From assembly GCF_016587435.1 (NCBI RefSeq), contig NZ_BNJJ01000016.1, forward strand, positions 1-64,000: a DNA stretch of 64,000 nucleotides, read 5' to 3'. The notes beneath the pieces were generated by a model. It had not been told where the DNA came from. It saw only the letters and a program-made list of their open reading frames with translations, and made no database searches. Positions 55,286 to 64,000 of the stretch are shown here, piece by piece; positions within the stretch are counted from its first letter, which is position 1; every line of letters begins with the position of its first letter. The DNA comes from Dictyobacter formicarum (GTDB lineage Bacteria > Chloroflexota > Ktedonobacteria > Ktedonobacterales > Ktedonobacteraceae). Both the position numbers and the translations under genes were made by a program.

Positions 55286-55582
55286 ATGCCAACCTACATC
55301 AGCTTGATGAATCTATCAGAACAGGGTGTGAAGGAGGCCAAATGTGCTCCCGAGCGCCTGCGAACCTTTGAAGCCGCACTAGAAGAGGCAGGAGGGAAAC
55401 TCCTCGGTTTTTATCTGGTGATGGGGCAATATGACTACATCGTAGTTATTGAAGCGCCAGACGACCAGACGGCAGCGCACCTGATCCTGAAAACACTCGC
55501 CCACGGTAGCTTACGCATTCAAACGATGCGGGCGTTCCCACGCGAAGAGTTTGAATTAATCTCCCATGGATTAGGTTTTTAG
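55286..55582 (+). CDS. GYD domain protein
   Basis: 98 residues matching the GYD family of small ferredoxin-like alpha/beta proteins. The N-terminus TYISLMNLSEQGVKE and the middle GFYLVMGQYDYIVVIEAPDD (the GxYD signature) are clear. Probably a cytoplasmic oligomer. No enzyme function is established for the family. ATG 55286 has GAGAGGATG in front. The 261-bp gap upstream (55025-55285) shows nothing certain. A hairpin at 55589-55625 ends it and the convergent yvcK-like gene. Confidence 0.88.
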   Translation: MPTYISLMNLSEQGVKEAKCAPERLRTFEAALEEAGGKLLGFYLVMGQYDYIVVIEAPDDQTAAHLILKTLAHGSLRIQTMRAFPREEFELISHGLGF

Positions 55583-55588
55583 ATCAGC

Positions 55589-55625
55589 GATAGCCAGATA
55601 GCCTTCAATGTGCTGTCTGGCTGTC
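55589..55625. terminator. Bidirectional terminator between GYD and YvcK genes
   Basis: 14-bp stem 55589-55602 with 55612-55625 (G-U pairs included), loop CTTCAATGT region. It lies between convergent stops, 20 bp before the yvcK stop. Confidence 0.7.
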
Positions 55626-55644
55626 ACTTATGGTCGTAAATAGC

Positions 55645-56715
55645 TTAGTCGAGTGTAGTATCAAAAATAGCCTGTACGACGCGCTCGGGATCGTGGCGGG
55701 CCAGGGAATCTCCTTCCAGGTTAAAGCGTCCAATGACTACGCTGGGCACCATGCGCTCCAGTTGCTCTTGATCGACTGGAACTGGTTCGCTGCCTTTCTC
55801 CCGATAGGCCGTTAAAACTTCTGGCAGAAATGCACCATCATTGAGCAAGACACGGTCTACTCGTGCCCCCAGGTAATGGTGAATTACATTGACAAAATCT
55901 GATGCTTTGTAGTGGTCAGTCTCACCATGTTTTGTCATGAGATTACAAATATAGACTTTTTCCGCATCAGACTCGCGTACCGCACGGGCAATCTCTGGTA
56001 CCAGCAAATTAGGTAAGAGGCTGGTATAGAGGTCTCCAGGACCAATGATGATGGTATCGGCTCGACGAATGGCGCGTACTGCTTGTTGGCAAGCAGGAGC
56101 ATCTACCGGTACCAGGCGCAAGCGTTGAATGGGTGAAAGTGGACCAGGATGTTTTTCTCCCCGTGTATCTATCTCTGTTTCACTGCATACTATCGTGCCG
56201 TCTTCTAGATCAGCGCAGATCGTGGTCTGCGCCAGGGTTACAGGCACTACATTGCCAGCGGTATCCAGCAACTCCTGAGCATCTTCAATAGCCAGCAAGA
56301 GATCTTCATTATTGATGTCTTGTAGGCCCTTAAGGATCAGATTACCCAGGCTGTGTCCGCCAACACCACCGACTATGTTGGATTCATTGGGGTCTTCGGA
56401 TTGTTCAAAGCGGTGCATAAATACTTCTCGCCACAGGGCTCCATTGCGTGCCAGCGCGACCAGCGACATACGTAGATCGCCTAATGGAAGTTGTCTGCGG
56501 AACTCGTCCATGAGTCGGCGTGAACTACCACCACTATCCGACATATTGACTACGGCAGTGATATTAAACGGATATTTTTTGAGATGGGAAAGGAGTGAAA
56601 ATGTTCCTGATCCTCCGCCGATAGTTACAATACGGCGTCCTGCAAATTGGTCTCCTGTGCGAAAATTCCTCGGCACTAGGTTTCTCCTTCGGCTGATTTC
56701 AGGTTCTTTATCCAC
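55645..56715 (-). CDS. yvcK: YvcK/CofD-like UDP-GlcNAc-binding protein
   Basis: About 356 residues of the YvcK (gluconeogenesis factor) group, which binds UDP-N-acetylglucosamine and links carbon flow with cell-wall synthesis. The N-terminal IVTIGGGSGTFSLLSHLKK is the signature loop, followed by VVNMSDSGGSSRRL and LPLGDLRMSLVAL. GPGDLYTSLLPNLLV is the conserved CofD-like segment. YvcK is cytoplasmic and lacks the F420 substrate residues of CofD. Three starts are possible (TTG 56772, ATG 56742, GTG 56715). GTG 56715, with AGAGGA 7 bp upstream, fits best. The nearby wall enzymes make the role consistent. Confidence 0.9.
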   Translation of the reverse strand: MDKEPEISRRRNLVPRNFRTGDQFAGRRIVTIGGGSGTFSLLSHLKKYPFNITAVVNMSDSGGSSRRLMDEFRRQLPLGDLRMSLVALARNGALWREVFMHRFEQSEDPNESNIVGGVGGHSLGNLILKGLQDINNEDLLLAIEDAQELLDTAGNVVPVTLAQTTICADLEDGTIVCSETEIDTRGEKHPGPLSPIQRLRLVPVDAPACQQAVRAIRRADTIIIGPGDLYTSLLPNLLVPEIARAVRESDAEKVYICNLMTKHGETDHYKASDFVNVIHHYLGARVDRVLLNDGAFLPEVLTAYREKGSEPVPVDQEQLERMVPSVVIGRFNLEGDSLARHDPERVVQAIFDTTLD

Positions 56716-57131
56716 AATATGTTCCTCTACAAAAATACGCATTATGTAAGTGCACAGCACAAGTTTTTTCAATTACACTTGGAGTGCGCACTGTATAATA
56801 CGTATGGCGCTGTTGTTTTTTCGACATATATTTGATAAGCAAACATTGTATTATAAACAATCGGCGAAAATGATAATGTCAATATTTATCATTTTCAAAA
56901 CAATGCTCTGTTTTCTTACGACAGTCTATCACGACAATATACCTCATGCAAGAAGTATTCTAGCCTGTCCTCTTCAGGAACTCTTTTAAGTAGGAGTTTC
57001 TGGTTACTAATGCAGAATAAATAATACTCATCTATAATCTATGTTGTGCTATTACGCAGCAAATATAGTTGCAAGTCAGCATTTCCTTTTATCTTATTTG
57101 AAGGATTTATCCTTCCATAAGTCCTATCTTC
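56716..57131. other. AT-rich intergenic region
   Basis: No supported gene. Contains the promoter region of yvcK. A 79-codon plus-strand frame near 56750 has no domain or ribosome site. Confidence 0.5.
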
Positions 57132-57232
57132 TTGTGTAAGGAATAGAACTACGCTATACTGTTGGCAACGGGAATCTCTTCGACACTTTGTGGGCGCGGT
57201 GTCGGGGGCGCAAGACTCCCGTTGTATTTTAT
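57132..57232 (+). ncRNA. Candidate small RNA
   Basis: TTGTGT (57132-57137), a 17-bp spacer and TATACT (57155-57160) would start transcription near 57166, exactly at a two-layer hairpin: CAACGGGA (57166-57173) with 57217-57224, and inside it CGACAC (57181-57186) with 57199-57204. TATTTT follows. No reading frame fits. Family not recognised. Confidence 0.4.
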
Positions 57233-57475
57233 ATATCATCTCATTTTCCCGTGTAATTTTTCTTCTTCCACTCTAATACAATGTATATTCTCTCCTTGAA
57301 GGCTAAAGTTTCGATGAAAAATTAATAATCCTCATTTTTTTCTGTCTCTTAATAAGATAAAAATATACCTTTAGGATATTTTATTTTGCATAACGGTAGT
57401 TTGTTACACACATTTTCTCAATCCATTGAACAATATATCGCATCATAAGTGATATGTATACCTATGAGATTAGAT

Positions 57476-57485
57476 GTGCTATAAT
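57476..57485 (+). promoter_or_regulatory. Extended -10 promoter for the TPR gene
   Basis: TG-C-TATAAT (TATAAT at 57480-57485) with no good -35, about 30 bp before the GTG start and its GGGAGG site. Confidence 0.5.
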
Positions 57486-57515
57486 TGCTCTTATTTTTGA
57501 GGGAGGAAAGCGCTT

Positions 57516-58652
57516 GTGACACAGAATGCGGATAACAAGATGTTGCTTTATCGTGCCAGACTCTTGGTGGAAGAGGGTAGATATGAAGCGGCTCTGGACG
57601 TATTGATCAATGTGCAGCTTGACAATGAGAAGCAGCGACAAGAAGTAGCGTATCTGCTTGGCTGGTGTTATGTCCAGCGCCAGCAGTGGGAAGATGCGCT
57701 TAATACACTTTCACCACTTCTAGTGGGAATGGATGAACGTTTAGCTGTAGAGACACCTCAGGAACGAGAGCGTCATGCGATGGCTTTGCTACGTTTGGGA
57801 ATGGCTGCTGTGAACCTTTCTACTTATGAGGACGCCTCTCTTCATTTTACGCGCTGTTTGAAGGTGCTGCACGATCGGCGTGTGCATTTACCGGTGGTCC
57901 GTATCCATGCGCGCTATTATCTGGCAATGACATGTCTGATGCGTGGGTTGTATACGCTGGCACTTGAGCATTACGAGGAAGCTATACGCCTCTGTAATCA
58001 TTATGGCAATGAAACCGCGCTACCCGATATTTATTATGGTCTGTGCGATGTCTATCGCTGTACCAACCAACTGCTTGAGTCGTATGCCGCTGGCCAGGAA
58101 GCATTGCGTCTATATATGGCGCGTGATGATCAGCAGATGGCGGCCCGCATGCATAATATGCTAGGGCATGTCTGTATGCAACTGGGCAATTATCGTGAGT
58201 CTTCTGACCACTATACCGAATCACTGGCGATGGCGACCAGCTATCAGGGGCCTACCCTGGCGATGCTAAACTGTGCTGCTCTGGCTGAAGTACGCCTGGC
58301 GGAGAAGCGCTTGACGGAGGCCAGGCGTTATTGTCAGCTGGCCCTGACTACAATGGAGCAGACTGACGATGTGCATATGCAGGGGCGTGTATATCATGTA
58401 ATCGCCAGGGTGACTTATGAGGCGGCGCGCCAGGAGAAAGGGGCCCAGCACCGCAAGCTGTTAGAGGAGACTGTTTCCTGGTATGAGAAGGCAAAGACCT
58501 GCCTTGCTGCAACTCAGGCTTACGCCGATGAGGCTGAGATTTATGGTGGTTGGGCGCAAGTACTGGAAGAATTGGGCCGGGACGCAGAGGCCATCGAATG
58601 CTGGCGAGCTGGCTATACTGTGCTACACCAATCGAGAGAAGATGGAAAATAG
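57516..58652 (+). CDS. Tetratricopeptide-repeat protein
   Basis: 378 residues made of helical TPR units. Clear repeats begin at about residues 8, 42, 88, 130, 170, 210 and 250, with the usual small/large residue pattern (for example ARYYLAMTCLMRGLYTLALEHYEEAIRL and MHNMLGHVCMQLGNYRESSDHYTESL). There is no enzyme or DNA-binding domain and no signal peptide, so it probably acts as a cytoplasmic protein-binding scaffold. GTG 57516 has GGGAGG upstream. Partner unknown. Confidence 0.88.
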   Translation: MTQNADNKMLLYRARLLVEEGRYEAALDVLINVQLDNEKQRQEVAYLLGWCYVQRQQWEDALNTLSPLLVGMDERLAVETPQERERHAMALLRLGMAAVNLSTYEDASLHFTRCLKVLHDRRVHLPVVRIHARYYLAMTCLMRGLYTLALEHYEEAIRLCNHYGNETALPDIYYGLCDVYRCTNQLLESYAAGQEALRLYMARDDQQMAARMHNMLGHVCMQLGNYRESSDHYTESLAMATSYQGPTLAMLNCAALAEVRLAEKRLTEARRYCQLALTTMEQTDDVHMQGRVYHVIARVTYEAARQEKGAQHRKLLEETVSWYEKAKTCLAATQAYADEAEIYGGWAQVLEELGRDAEAIECWRAGYTVLHQSREDGK

Positions 58653-58759
58653 ATTGGCATCGGCTGCGGATATGAGCGCTGTTTAAGCAGATATCTGGCA
58701 AACAGGTTAGCTCATATCCTATATGGCTCTTTCAGAAGTGTATGATCAATGGCTGCGCA

Positions 58760-59725
58760 TCAAGCTGTGCCAAAGCTCAATCCCAACTGGCTTAACCATT
58801 TGCGGTAGGCAATGGCCGTGCGGTCGGAGCGCAAGTGCAACTCCGCCTGCAAATCCAATGGCAGCAGTTCGGGTCGCTGCGATTCTACAATCGGCACATC
58901 TTGCATGGTAATCAGGTTTTGATATTCCTGGATCGCGCTCTCAGTGAGATTGTTGTAATCCACGGCTACATAAGCCCAGGCGTGTGAGAGATGGGGAGCC
59001 ACTGGCGTGATAGTAAAGAACATGGCAAAGTGGGGGCCTGCCGAAGACTTAACAAAGCCTGCTGTTAGTGGTCGATACACGTGATATGTATAGGAAACAT
59101 GCGCTCCCTGCCCGCTCCCATCCGGATCGGGTTGCCAGACAGTAATGTTGCTGGCGGTGATCCCATCCTCATGAATTTCCACCTGGTAATCGTTGACTTC
59201 AGTGTGCGCAGGATCACCCAGATATGACTGGTGCACAAAAGGAAAGTGCGTAATATCCAGAAAGTTTTCAATGGCTCGGGGGGCGCTGGCTTTATATGTA
59301 TATGGTCCACAATGGACCTTGCGGTAACTGGCGTCATCCCATTGAGGAAAAAGCGGGATGTCGTTGGCGGGTTCTCCCAGGCAGACCCAGATCCAACCAT
59401 ATTGTTCGCGGGCCTGGTACACTTTGACCCGGGCGCGCTCTGATGGTCGCTGGCTGGGATGTGCCGGGTAACGTATGCATTGACCATCTTGATTGTAAAC
59501 CCAGCCATGATAGGGGCAAGCCAGCGTCTCGCTCTCTACTTTGCCAAGTGAGAGCCTGGTGCCACGATGTACGCACAAATCCTGCCAGGCGCAAATCTTT
59601 CCTCTTACGCGCCAGAGGACCAGGTCTTCTTCCAACAGGCGGACCGCCATGGTCTTTCCTTCCTGGAGTTCTGAGCCCAGGGCGACGACATGCCAGTCGT
59701 GCACCAGTACTGGATCATTGAGCAT
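58760..59725 (-). CDS. Rieske non-heme iron oxygenase, alpha-subunit type
   Basis: 321 residues of the aromatic-ring-hydroxylating/O-demethylase oxygenase group. The Rieske [2Fe-2S] site has Cys51-x-His53 and Cys70-x2-His73 (CVH ... CPYHGW). The mononuclear iron site has Asp157, His160 and His165 in ENFLDITHFPFVH. The length is near that of vanillate O-demethylase (VanA-type) oxygenases. Such enzymes need a reductase, and none is encoded next to it. The substrate is probably an aromatic or methoxylated compound. ATG 59725 has AAAGGG upstream. Confidence 0.9.
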   Translation of the reverse strand: MLNDPVLVHDWHVVALGSELQEGKTMAVRLLEEDLVLWRVRGKICAWQDLCVHRGTRLSLGKVESETLACPYHGWVYNQDGQCIRYPAHPSQRPSERARVKVYQAREQYGWIWVCLGEPANDIPLFPQWDDASYRKVHCGPYTYKASAPRAIENFLDITHFPFVHQSYLGDPAHTEVNDYQVEIHEDGITASNITVWQPDPDGSGQGAHVSYTYHVYRPLTAGFVKSSAGPHFAMFFTITPVAPHLSHAWAYVAVDYNNLTESAIQEYQNLITMQDVPIVESQRPELLPLDLQAELHLRSDRTAIAYRKWLSQLGLSFGTA

Positions 59726-59756
59726 GAAATTCCCTTTCCTTCCTCATAAGGATCGT

Positions 59757-59865
59757 CAAATAGGTTCGGACGAGCATGCCGGGGCATGACGAGCATGCTG
59801 GGGGGCATGATCTCCTCCTTGCCTCCGATTTCTTCCCTCGACGAACGATACCGCTCCTATCGTTT
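59757..59865. repeat. Decayed family B-like remnant with short tandem repeat
   Basis: TAGGTTCGGACGAGC (from 59761) and CCTCGACGAACGATACC (from 59845) resemble parts of family B (outer sequence CCTTGACGAGCGATACC). Between them GACGAGCATGC is tandemly repeated (59769 and 59788). No intact inverted arms remain. Confidence 0.45.
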
Positions 59866-59902
59866 CGGAGCTTGCCTCCAATTTATCTCTCATCGTGGTC
59901 GC

Positions 59903-60757
59903 TTAAGGTTCTGGTTTCAGGCGTACCAGCATGGTGCCCAGCCAGATAATCCAGATCGCGAAGAGGAGAGTAGCAATAGTTGTCAGAGTGCTCTGACCAC
60001 TGCCAGCGGCGCTGATTACGGCTATCGCGCTGATGCAGAGCATGGCTCCGATGAAGAGTGAAGCATAACCAAAGGCTACCCAGGCTCCTGGCCAGAGATT
60101 CTTGCCGGTGCGTGCGATCATGCCACCAAAGAACAGGCAGCCCAGACCAAGCATGCCAGTACCCAGTACATTGGTGATGATGGAAAATATGGGGGCGATC
60201 GTGATGACGCTGTTCTGTATGGCGGCCCCTGTGCTGCTGGCGACCAGGATGAAATAGATTGTGCTGGCTGCGGCGCCAATGAGATAAATTGAGAGCCCAA
60301 TTAAGCCCAGCCAGGCCGCCAGCACAACAAAGCCCTTACCGCGCCAGGGATGCTCTGGCAGTCCATCCCCCTCTTCATCACCTTCGTCGGTGTTTTCTTC
60401 GCTATCCGTGTTGCCTTCCAGATTTGTTGCTGCCAGGCGCTCTTCTTCCTCACGCTCCTGCTGTGCCATCAATTCCTGTGCTACAATAATGCGATGCAGA
60501 TTAAATGGAAACGAAATCAGGAGGAAAAAGGCGCAGAGCAAGAGTGCGCGATAGATCAAAAACGGCAAGCCATGGGCACTGATCCAGGTCAGGTAGGCCG
60601 TGTACCGTCCGGAGCCAGTGGCGTCGAGGGCGGCGCTAAAACCAGTGGGACCCAGAATGAGTACCTGGTAGAGCGGTATGACTAATAACAAAAGCAGGCC
60701 AGCGATGATGTAATAGATACCATTTGAGCGCAGCCTGGCTAATAAACTACGTTTCAT
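59903..60757 (-). CDS. Integral membrane protein with acidic cytoplasmic loop, function unknown
   Basis: 284 residues with about six hydrophobic helices: two N-terminal (16-38, 64-86), a charged Glu/Asp/Asn-rich loop (about 92-135, TDSEENTDEGDEEGDG), then four C-terminal helices. No family motif is recognised. ATG 60757 has AAAGG in front. It lies upstream of the Rieske gene on the same strand and is divergent from the Ca2+/H+ exchanger. Hydrophobicity and length make a real gene very likely. Confidence 0.8.
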   Translation of the reverse strand: MKRSLLARLRSNGIYYIIAGLLLLLVIPLYQVLILGPTGFSAALDATGSGRYTAYLTWISAHGLPFLIYRALLLCAFFLLISFPFNLHRIIVAQELMAQQEREEEERLAATNLEGNTDSEENTDEGDEEGDGLPEHPWRGKGFVVLAAWLGLIGLSIYLIGAAASTIYFILVASSTGAAIQNSVITIAPIFSIITNVLGTGMLGLGCLFFGGMIARTGKNLWPGAWVAFGYASLFIGAMLCISAIAVISAAGSGQSTLTTIATLLFAIWIIWLGTMLVRLKPEP

Positions 60758-60982
60758 TAGAAAAAACCTTTAATTAGTAAGTAATAAAGACAATGCTTGA
60801 TACTTTTTTGTCCCCATTGAAAGTATGGCAAAAGTTTACTACTTCTGACAAGGGTCTTCAGAGATCTGTCGGTTTCCTGTCTTTTTATACCCCAACTGGC
60901 CAGGACCGCTGTAACTCTACAGCCAGGATGCGCGTATACAACGTATGGATTTTTATATCCAGGATTATTTGGGAGGAACGGA

Positions 60983-62368
60983 ATGCCGCGTTGGTTATAC
61001 TTTTTATTGATCTTTGCTGTTCTGGCTATTGCTTTTGAGTATTTACCTCTCCATGTGCCTTCATGGCTGCTCTTTGTGATCGCTGCTCTGGGTATCGTTC
61101 CACTGGCTGCTTTGATTGGTCAATCGGTAGAAGGGGTGGCAGAGCATACAGGCGAGCGTATTGGTGGCCTCTTGTTTGCTACTTTCGGCAATGCGACCGA
61201 GCTTATTATCGGCATTATCTCGCTCAGTAAGGGCCTGGTAGATGTGGTCAGCGCCACGATCATCGGTACGGTGCTGGGTAATCTCCTGCTGGTCTTTGGC
61301 GTCGCCGTCTGTATAGGAGGCTTTAAGAATGGCCGTTTGCACTTTGAAACACGGCCGGCCAGTCAGTATGCTTCATTGCTGGCGCTCTCGATTGGTGGCC
61401 TGTTGTTGCCCACGATTGCGGAACTCTTTGCGACGCGTGCCAATCAACCTATGGTTGTTGAGCGCGGAGTGTTGCTGTCGGACGTTATTGCGGTGATGTT
61501 GTTGATCGGTTATGTTACATCTATTCTCTTCAGTGTATTCCGCCTTGGCGATAAATATCAAGAGGATGAAGCTGAGATTGATCCGCTGGTGGGCGCTCGT
61601 TCGGCGGCTGCCATCCTGCGTTTGCTCTCTTACCGCCAGCATGTAGCTCAGAGCTCGGTGGCGGGCAAAAGTGGTGTATTGCGGCGTATCGATGGTACAG
61701 TAGATGCGATCGTTGCCCATGAGGCCAAACAGACCGCTGGTGTAGCCGGAGCCGAGCCGACCGAGGCGACAACTACCAGGGATGGTAAAAACCCTTCACT
61801 AGAGGCGACGCTCGCTCTCCATAGCAGTGAAGGAAAGCCAGCCGCACCTGCTAAAGAGGAGAAGAAGCCTGCTGAAGATGCTAAGAAGGTACCGTTGTGG
61901 CGAAGCTTGCTGTTGCTGGCTCTGGCCACTGTCGGCGTGGCCATCATTTCTGAGATCCTGGTGGGGACGATTGAGCCAATGACCGCGGTATTGCACTGGA
62001 ATGCTGCCTTTGTGGGCCTGATCTTTATTCCTTTGATTGGTGGCCTACCGGAGTATTTCAATACCATTTCCATGGCTCTGGATAAGCGTATGGGCATGGT
62101 ACTATCTGCCTCTGCGGGCTCGTCAATTCAGATTGCTCTGCTGATGGCCCCTATCCTGGTGTTGATCAGTATCTTTATGCCGCACCGCCTGGACCTGATC
62201 TTTAGCCTGGTTGAACTGGCCGTGCTTGCGCTGGCGGCTTTCCTCTTCAGTGAAATCACTAAAGATGGTGAGTTGGTATGGCTGGAAGGTCTGTTGATGG
62301 TTCTGCTGTATGCGATGATGGGCGCGACCCTTTTCTTGTTCGGAAATTCGCCGATTATCCCCGCCTGA
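60983..62368 (+). CDS. Calcium/proton exchanger (Cax family)
   Basis: 461 residues, about 11 helices in two repeats with a long polar cytoplasmic insertion (about 195-300). The first alpha-repeat has the family core FATFGNATELIIG. The second, expected to read like GNAAEH, is instead IGGLPEYFNTI: the Glu is kept, the Asn and Ala are not. It should extrude Ca2+ (or another divalent cation) in exchange for protons across the cytoplasmic membrane. ATG 60983 has GGGAGGAACGG in front. Convergent with the truncated kinase gene, from which a family B repeat separates it. Confidence 0.87.
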   Translation: MPRWLYFLLIFAVLAIAFEYLPLHVPSWLLFVIAALGIVPLAALIGQSVEGVAEHTGERIGGLLFATFGNATELIIGIISLSKGLVDVVSATIIGTVLGNLLLVFGVAVCIGGFKNGRLHFETRPASQYASLLALSIGGLLLPTIAELFATRANQPMVVERGVLLSDVIAVMLLIGYVTSILFSVFRLGDKYQEDEAEIDPLVGARSAAAILRLLSYRQHVAQSSVAGKSGVLRRIDGTVDAIVAHEAKQTAGVAGAEPTEATTTRDGKNPSLEATLALHSSEGKPAAPAKEEKKPAEDAKKVPLWRSLLLLALATVGVAIISEILVGTIEPMTAVLHWNAAFVGLIFIPLIGGLPEYFNTISMALDKRMGMVLSASAGSSIQIALLMAPILVLISIFMPHRLDLIFSLVELAVLALAAFLFSEITKDGELVWLEGLLMVLLYAMMGATLFLFGNSPIIPA

Positions 62369-62389
62369 ACATTCTCTCCCATAGGGAAG

Positions 62390-62570
62390 AATATCGCTCG
62401 TCAAGGGCAAAATCGGGTGCAAGGCCCGAATCTATTGGCATCATGGTTCTTGAAGGTTCCATCGCATGGATCATCAAAACTCACAATGGATGATGACACC
62501 AATAGATTCGGGCCTTGCGCCCGATTTCTCGTTCGACGCATGAAAATGTTCGTGAGACGATGTTACCCTA
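62390..62570. repeat. Family B inverted-repeat element, second copy
   Basis: 29-bp arms (62410-62438 with 62499-62527, one G-U type difference) enclose a core with GGTTCCATCGCATGGA. Outer sequences on both sides match the copy at 13455-13640 in inverted orientation. It fills the gap between two convergent genes and no gene is seen in it. Confidence 0.88.
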
Positions 62571-62592
62571 TAATGATGAGAGTCAGCCACTC

Positions 62593-64000
62593 TTATAGAG
62601 GAATTGAGAGTACATTATGTCCTTCGCGGCCGCTCTGGACGAGGTGAGAGACGAACAGTTCGATGACAAAGGGTTTTTCATACAGCGGACTGCGATTGTT
62701 ATCCATGAAGAAGATGTGCAGTCGCTCGCGTCTTCCGCTGGGTCCACTGCTGAGTGCTTGCATCGGCATTGTTACCTCGGCGACATAGCCAGCTCCCGGA
62801 ATGGTAACGTCGGCCTGCTGCACAATGTAGGCGTAGTTCTGATAGAGGGATGAACGCACCTCGATATGGACCGTTTCGCCCTCGCCTAAGGCGCTCAGTC
62901 CACCACTATGCTGATCGCTGTTGTCCTTATGGCGTCCCAGTATATTGACGCGAATGGAGTAGCCCTGGTTGGGTTGGATACGCATCGGCGTTTCAATCAA
63001 GGCTGCAGCGGAGGTGCTCTGCTGCGGCTCTCCCAGAATAAAGCGTTGGACCCGTTTCAGCAGCGATTCGTCCGGGTTTCCCTCGACCGTTCCTGTGCTA
63101 TCGCCGCCCAACAATGGTGTTTTGGGTATATGTAGCTTTGGCAATGACGGCAGGGAACCGGTGATCAAATTCTTCAAGTGTGAAATTGAGGAATCTTTAT
63201 GTCCGTGCTCGGTCTCATCATCTCTTTCAGCCTGGTCGGTTCTGCTGGTCAGTTCATCATCTGCTGGCTGATCGGCCACAGCGGCCCGAGCAGCCAGGGC
63301 TACTGTAATCGAGTCGCTCTTAATCAATACCGTCGACATCTGGGTAATATCCAGGGTAGGTGGAACTTCCGCTGGTTGCTCGTCCGGGTTCGCAGTCGCT
63401 GTGCTCTGCTGCTCCTGATCATCCGGCTTAGTAGTGGAGGCGCCCTCTTGATTGGTTGCAGGCTCACTGCTCTCGGACTCCGCAGGTTGTTCTTCTATGC
63501 TTATGCTCTCGTCCGTAGCTATGTGCTCATCCGCAGGTAGTTTCTCATCATTTTGCGGTGTAGGTTGGTTGGCTACCTCATCCACTTGAAACTGTCTCTG
63601 TTGTGCCGACCCTTTTTCCACTATTGCCTCCCCGGTTGGTATTTCTGGCAACTCTAGCTTATTTGTTTTGATCCTGGATAAGTAGCGCCGGGCCATACGG
63701 GCCTGAAGCGGAATCATCGAAATGGTTAGATCATCGGCTTCCGCATTGTCAGCTGCTCTGTTATCTACGTCAATTTTATTATCGGCCATGTGCGAAGAGA
63801 TAGACATAGCATTTTTCTCATTGCTGGCTGATGTGTCGTTTGGTCCCGGCGAGCGATTGGTGATGGTTTGTGGTAAGAAACGCTGCAATGTTTCTGAAAA
63901 CTCACTGGCACTTTGATAGCGAAGTTCGCGTTCCATGGCCAGGGATTGCATGACCACCATATCCAGCGCGCTATCGCTGTGTGCATCCAGATCGCGCAAT
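62593..64000 (-). CDS. C-terminal part of a Ser/Thr protein kinase, partial at 5' end
   Basis: The frame is open to the window edge, and the apparent TTG at 63999 is most likely an internal Leu codon. The first visible residues (LDMVVMQSLAMERELRYQSASEFSETLQRFL) match the last helix of Hanks-type kinase domains, where all four kinases here show the same pattern (xxxALAxxPxxRxxx). A Ser/Glu/Gln-rich linker follows (about 50-240). The last 150 residues, after an amphipathic stretch near 285, look like beta-sandwich sequence. No membrane helix is visible. Stop at 62593, 23 bp from a family B repeat. Kinase identity is inferred because the catalytic part is outside the window. Confidence 0.75.
   Translation of the reverse strand, partial: LRDLDAHSDSALDMVVMQSLAMERELRYQSASEFSETLQRFLPQTITNRSPGPNDTSASNEKNAMSISSHMADNKIDVDNRAADNAEADDLTISMIPLQARMARRYLSRIKTNKLELPEIPTGEAIVEKGSAQQRQFQVDEVANQPTPQNDEKLPADEHIATDESISIEEQPAESESSEPATNQEGASTTKPDDQEQQSTATANPDEQPAEVPPTLDITQMSTVLIKSDSITVALAARAAVADQPADDELTSRTDQAERDDETEHGHKDSSISHLKNLITGSLPSLPKLHIPKTPLLGGDSTGTVEGNPDESLLKRVQRFILGEPQQSTSAAALIETPMRIQPNQGYSIRVNILGRHKDNSDQHSGGLSALGEGETVHIEVRSSLYQNYAYIVQQADVTIPGAGYVAEVTMPMQALSSGPSGRRERLHIFFMDNNRSPLYEKPFVIELFVSHLVQSGREGHNVLSIPL

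Overview
The window reads as chromosomal DNA of a spore-forming, filamentous-type Chloroflexota, most likely class Ktedonobacteria. This is an inference from gene content: several membrane-anchored Ser/Thr kinases with long low-complexity linkers, T-box and SAM-I leaders, paralogous CHAP hydrolases, an M23 peptidase with a golvesin-like tail, a MocR regulator, YvcK and a DUF790 protein. Base composition looks close to 50% GC. No rRNA, tRNA, CRISPR array, transposase or phage gene was seen. 43 protein-coding loci are called: two run off the window ends and one is frameshifted.

Layout. 1-5.6 kb: a minus-strand series of two tandem Ser/Thr kinases and a kinase-less relative cut by the window edge. 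6.3-10 kb: Ski2-like helicase and a PLP ammonia-lyase. 10.3-12 kb: Gly T-box and glycyl-tRNA synthetase. 12.3-18.7 kb: EEP phosphoesterase, an atypical kinase and a DUF790 nuclease-like protein. 18.8-25 kb: membrane proteins, an AI-2E family transporter, a TrkA pair and a FemABX transferase. 25-30 kb: beta-propeller protein, M23 peptidase and a degenerate histidine kinase. 30-36.3 kb: two acyltransferase-3 paralogues flanking a thiolase and an aldo/keto reductase. 36.5-42.4 kb: methionine operon metX-metY-aspartate kinase-asd. 42.4-50 kb: broken DUF2207 gene, sedolisin lipoprotein and three CHAP paralogues. 50-64 kb: IF-2B-like protein, MocR regulator, GGCT-like membrane protein, GYD protein, YvcK, TPR protein, Rieske oxygenase, Ca2+/H+ exchanger and the C-terminal part of a fourth kinase.

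Working together. The clearest unit is the methionine operon. A strong promoter is followed by a SAM-I riboswitch with its own terminator and then by a T-box whose specifier aligns as ATG (Met), so transcription should need both low SAM and uncharged tRNA-Met. The glycyl-tRNA synthetase leader gives an internal control, because the same alignment places GGC (Gly) at the specifier. M23, CHAP, FemABX and YvcK products point to cell-wall remodelling, and the kinases to surface sensing.

The most unusual non-coding feature is a set of modular extragenic repeats. One family (here H) has 26-28-bp hairpins whose stem sequence differs between copies while pairing, apical GCGC, an internal GTGC block and a flanking mini-hairpin are kept. 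Two other families (A, B) are inverted-repeat elements, partly nested and mostly sitting between convergent genes.
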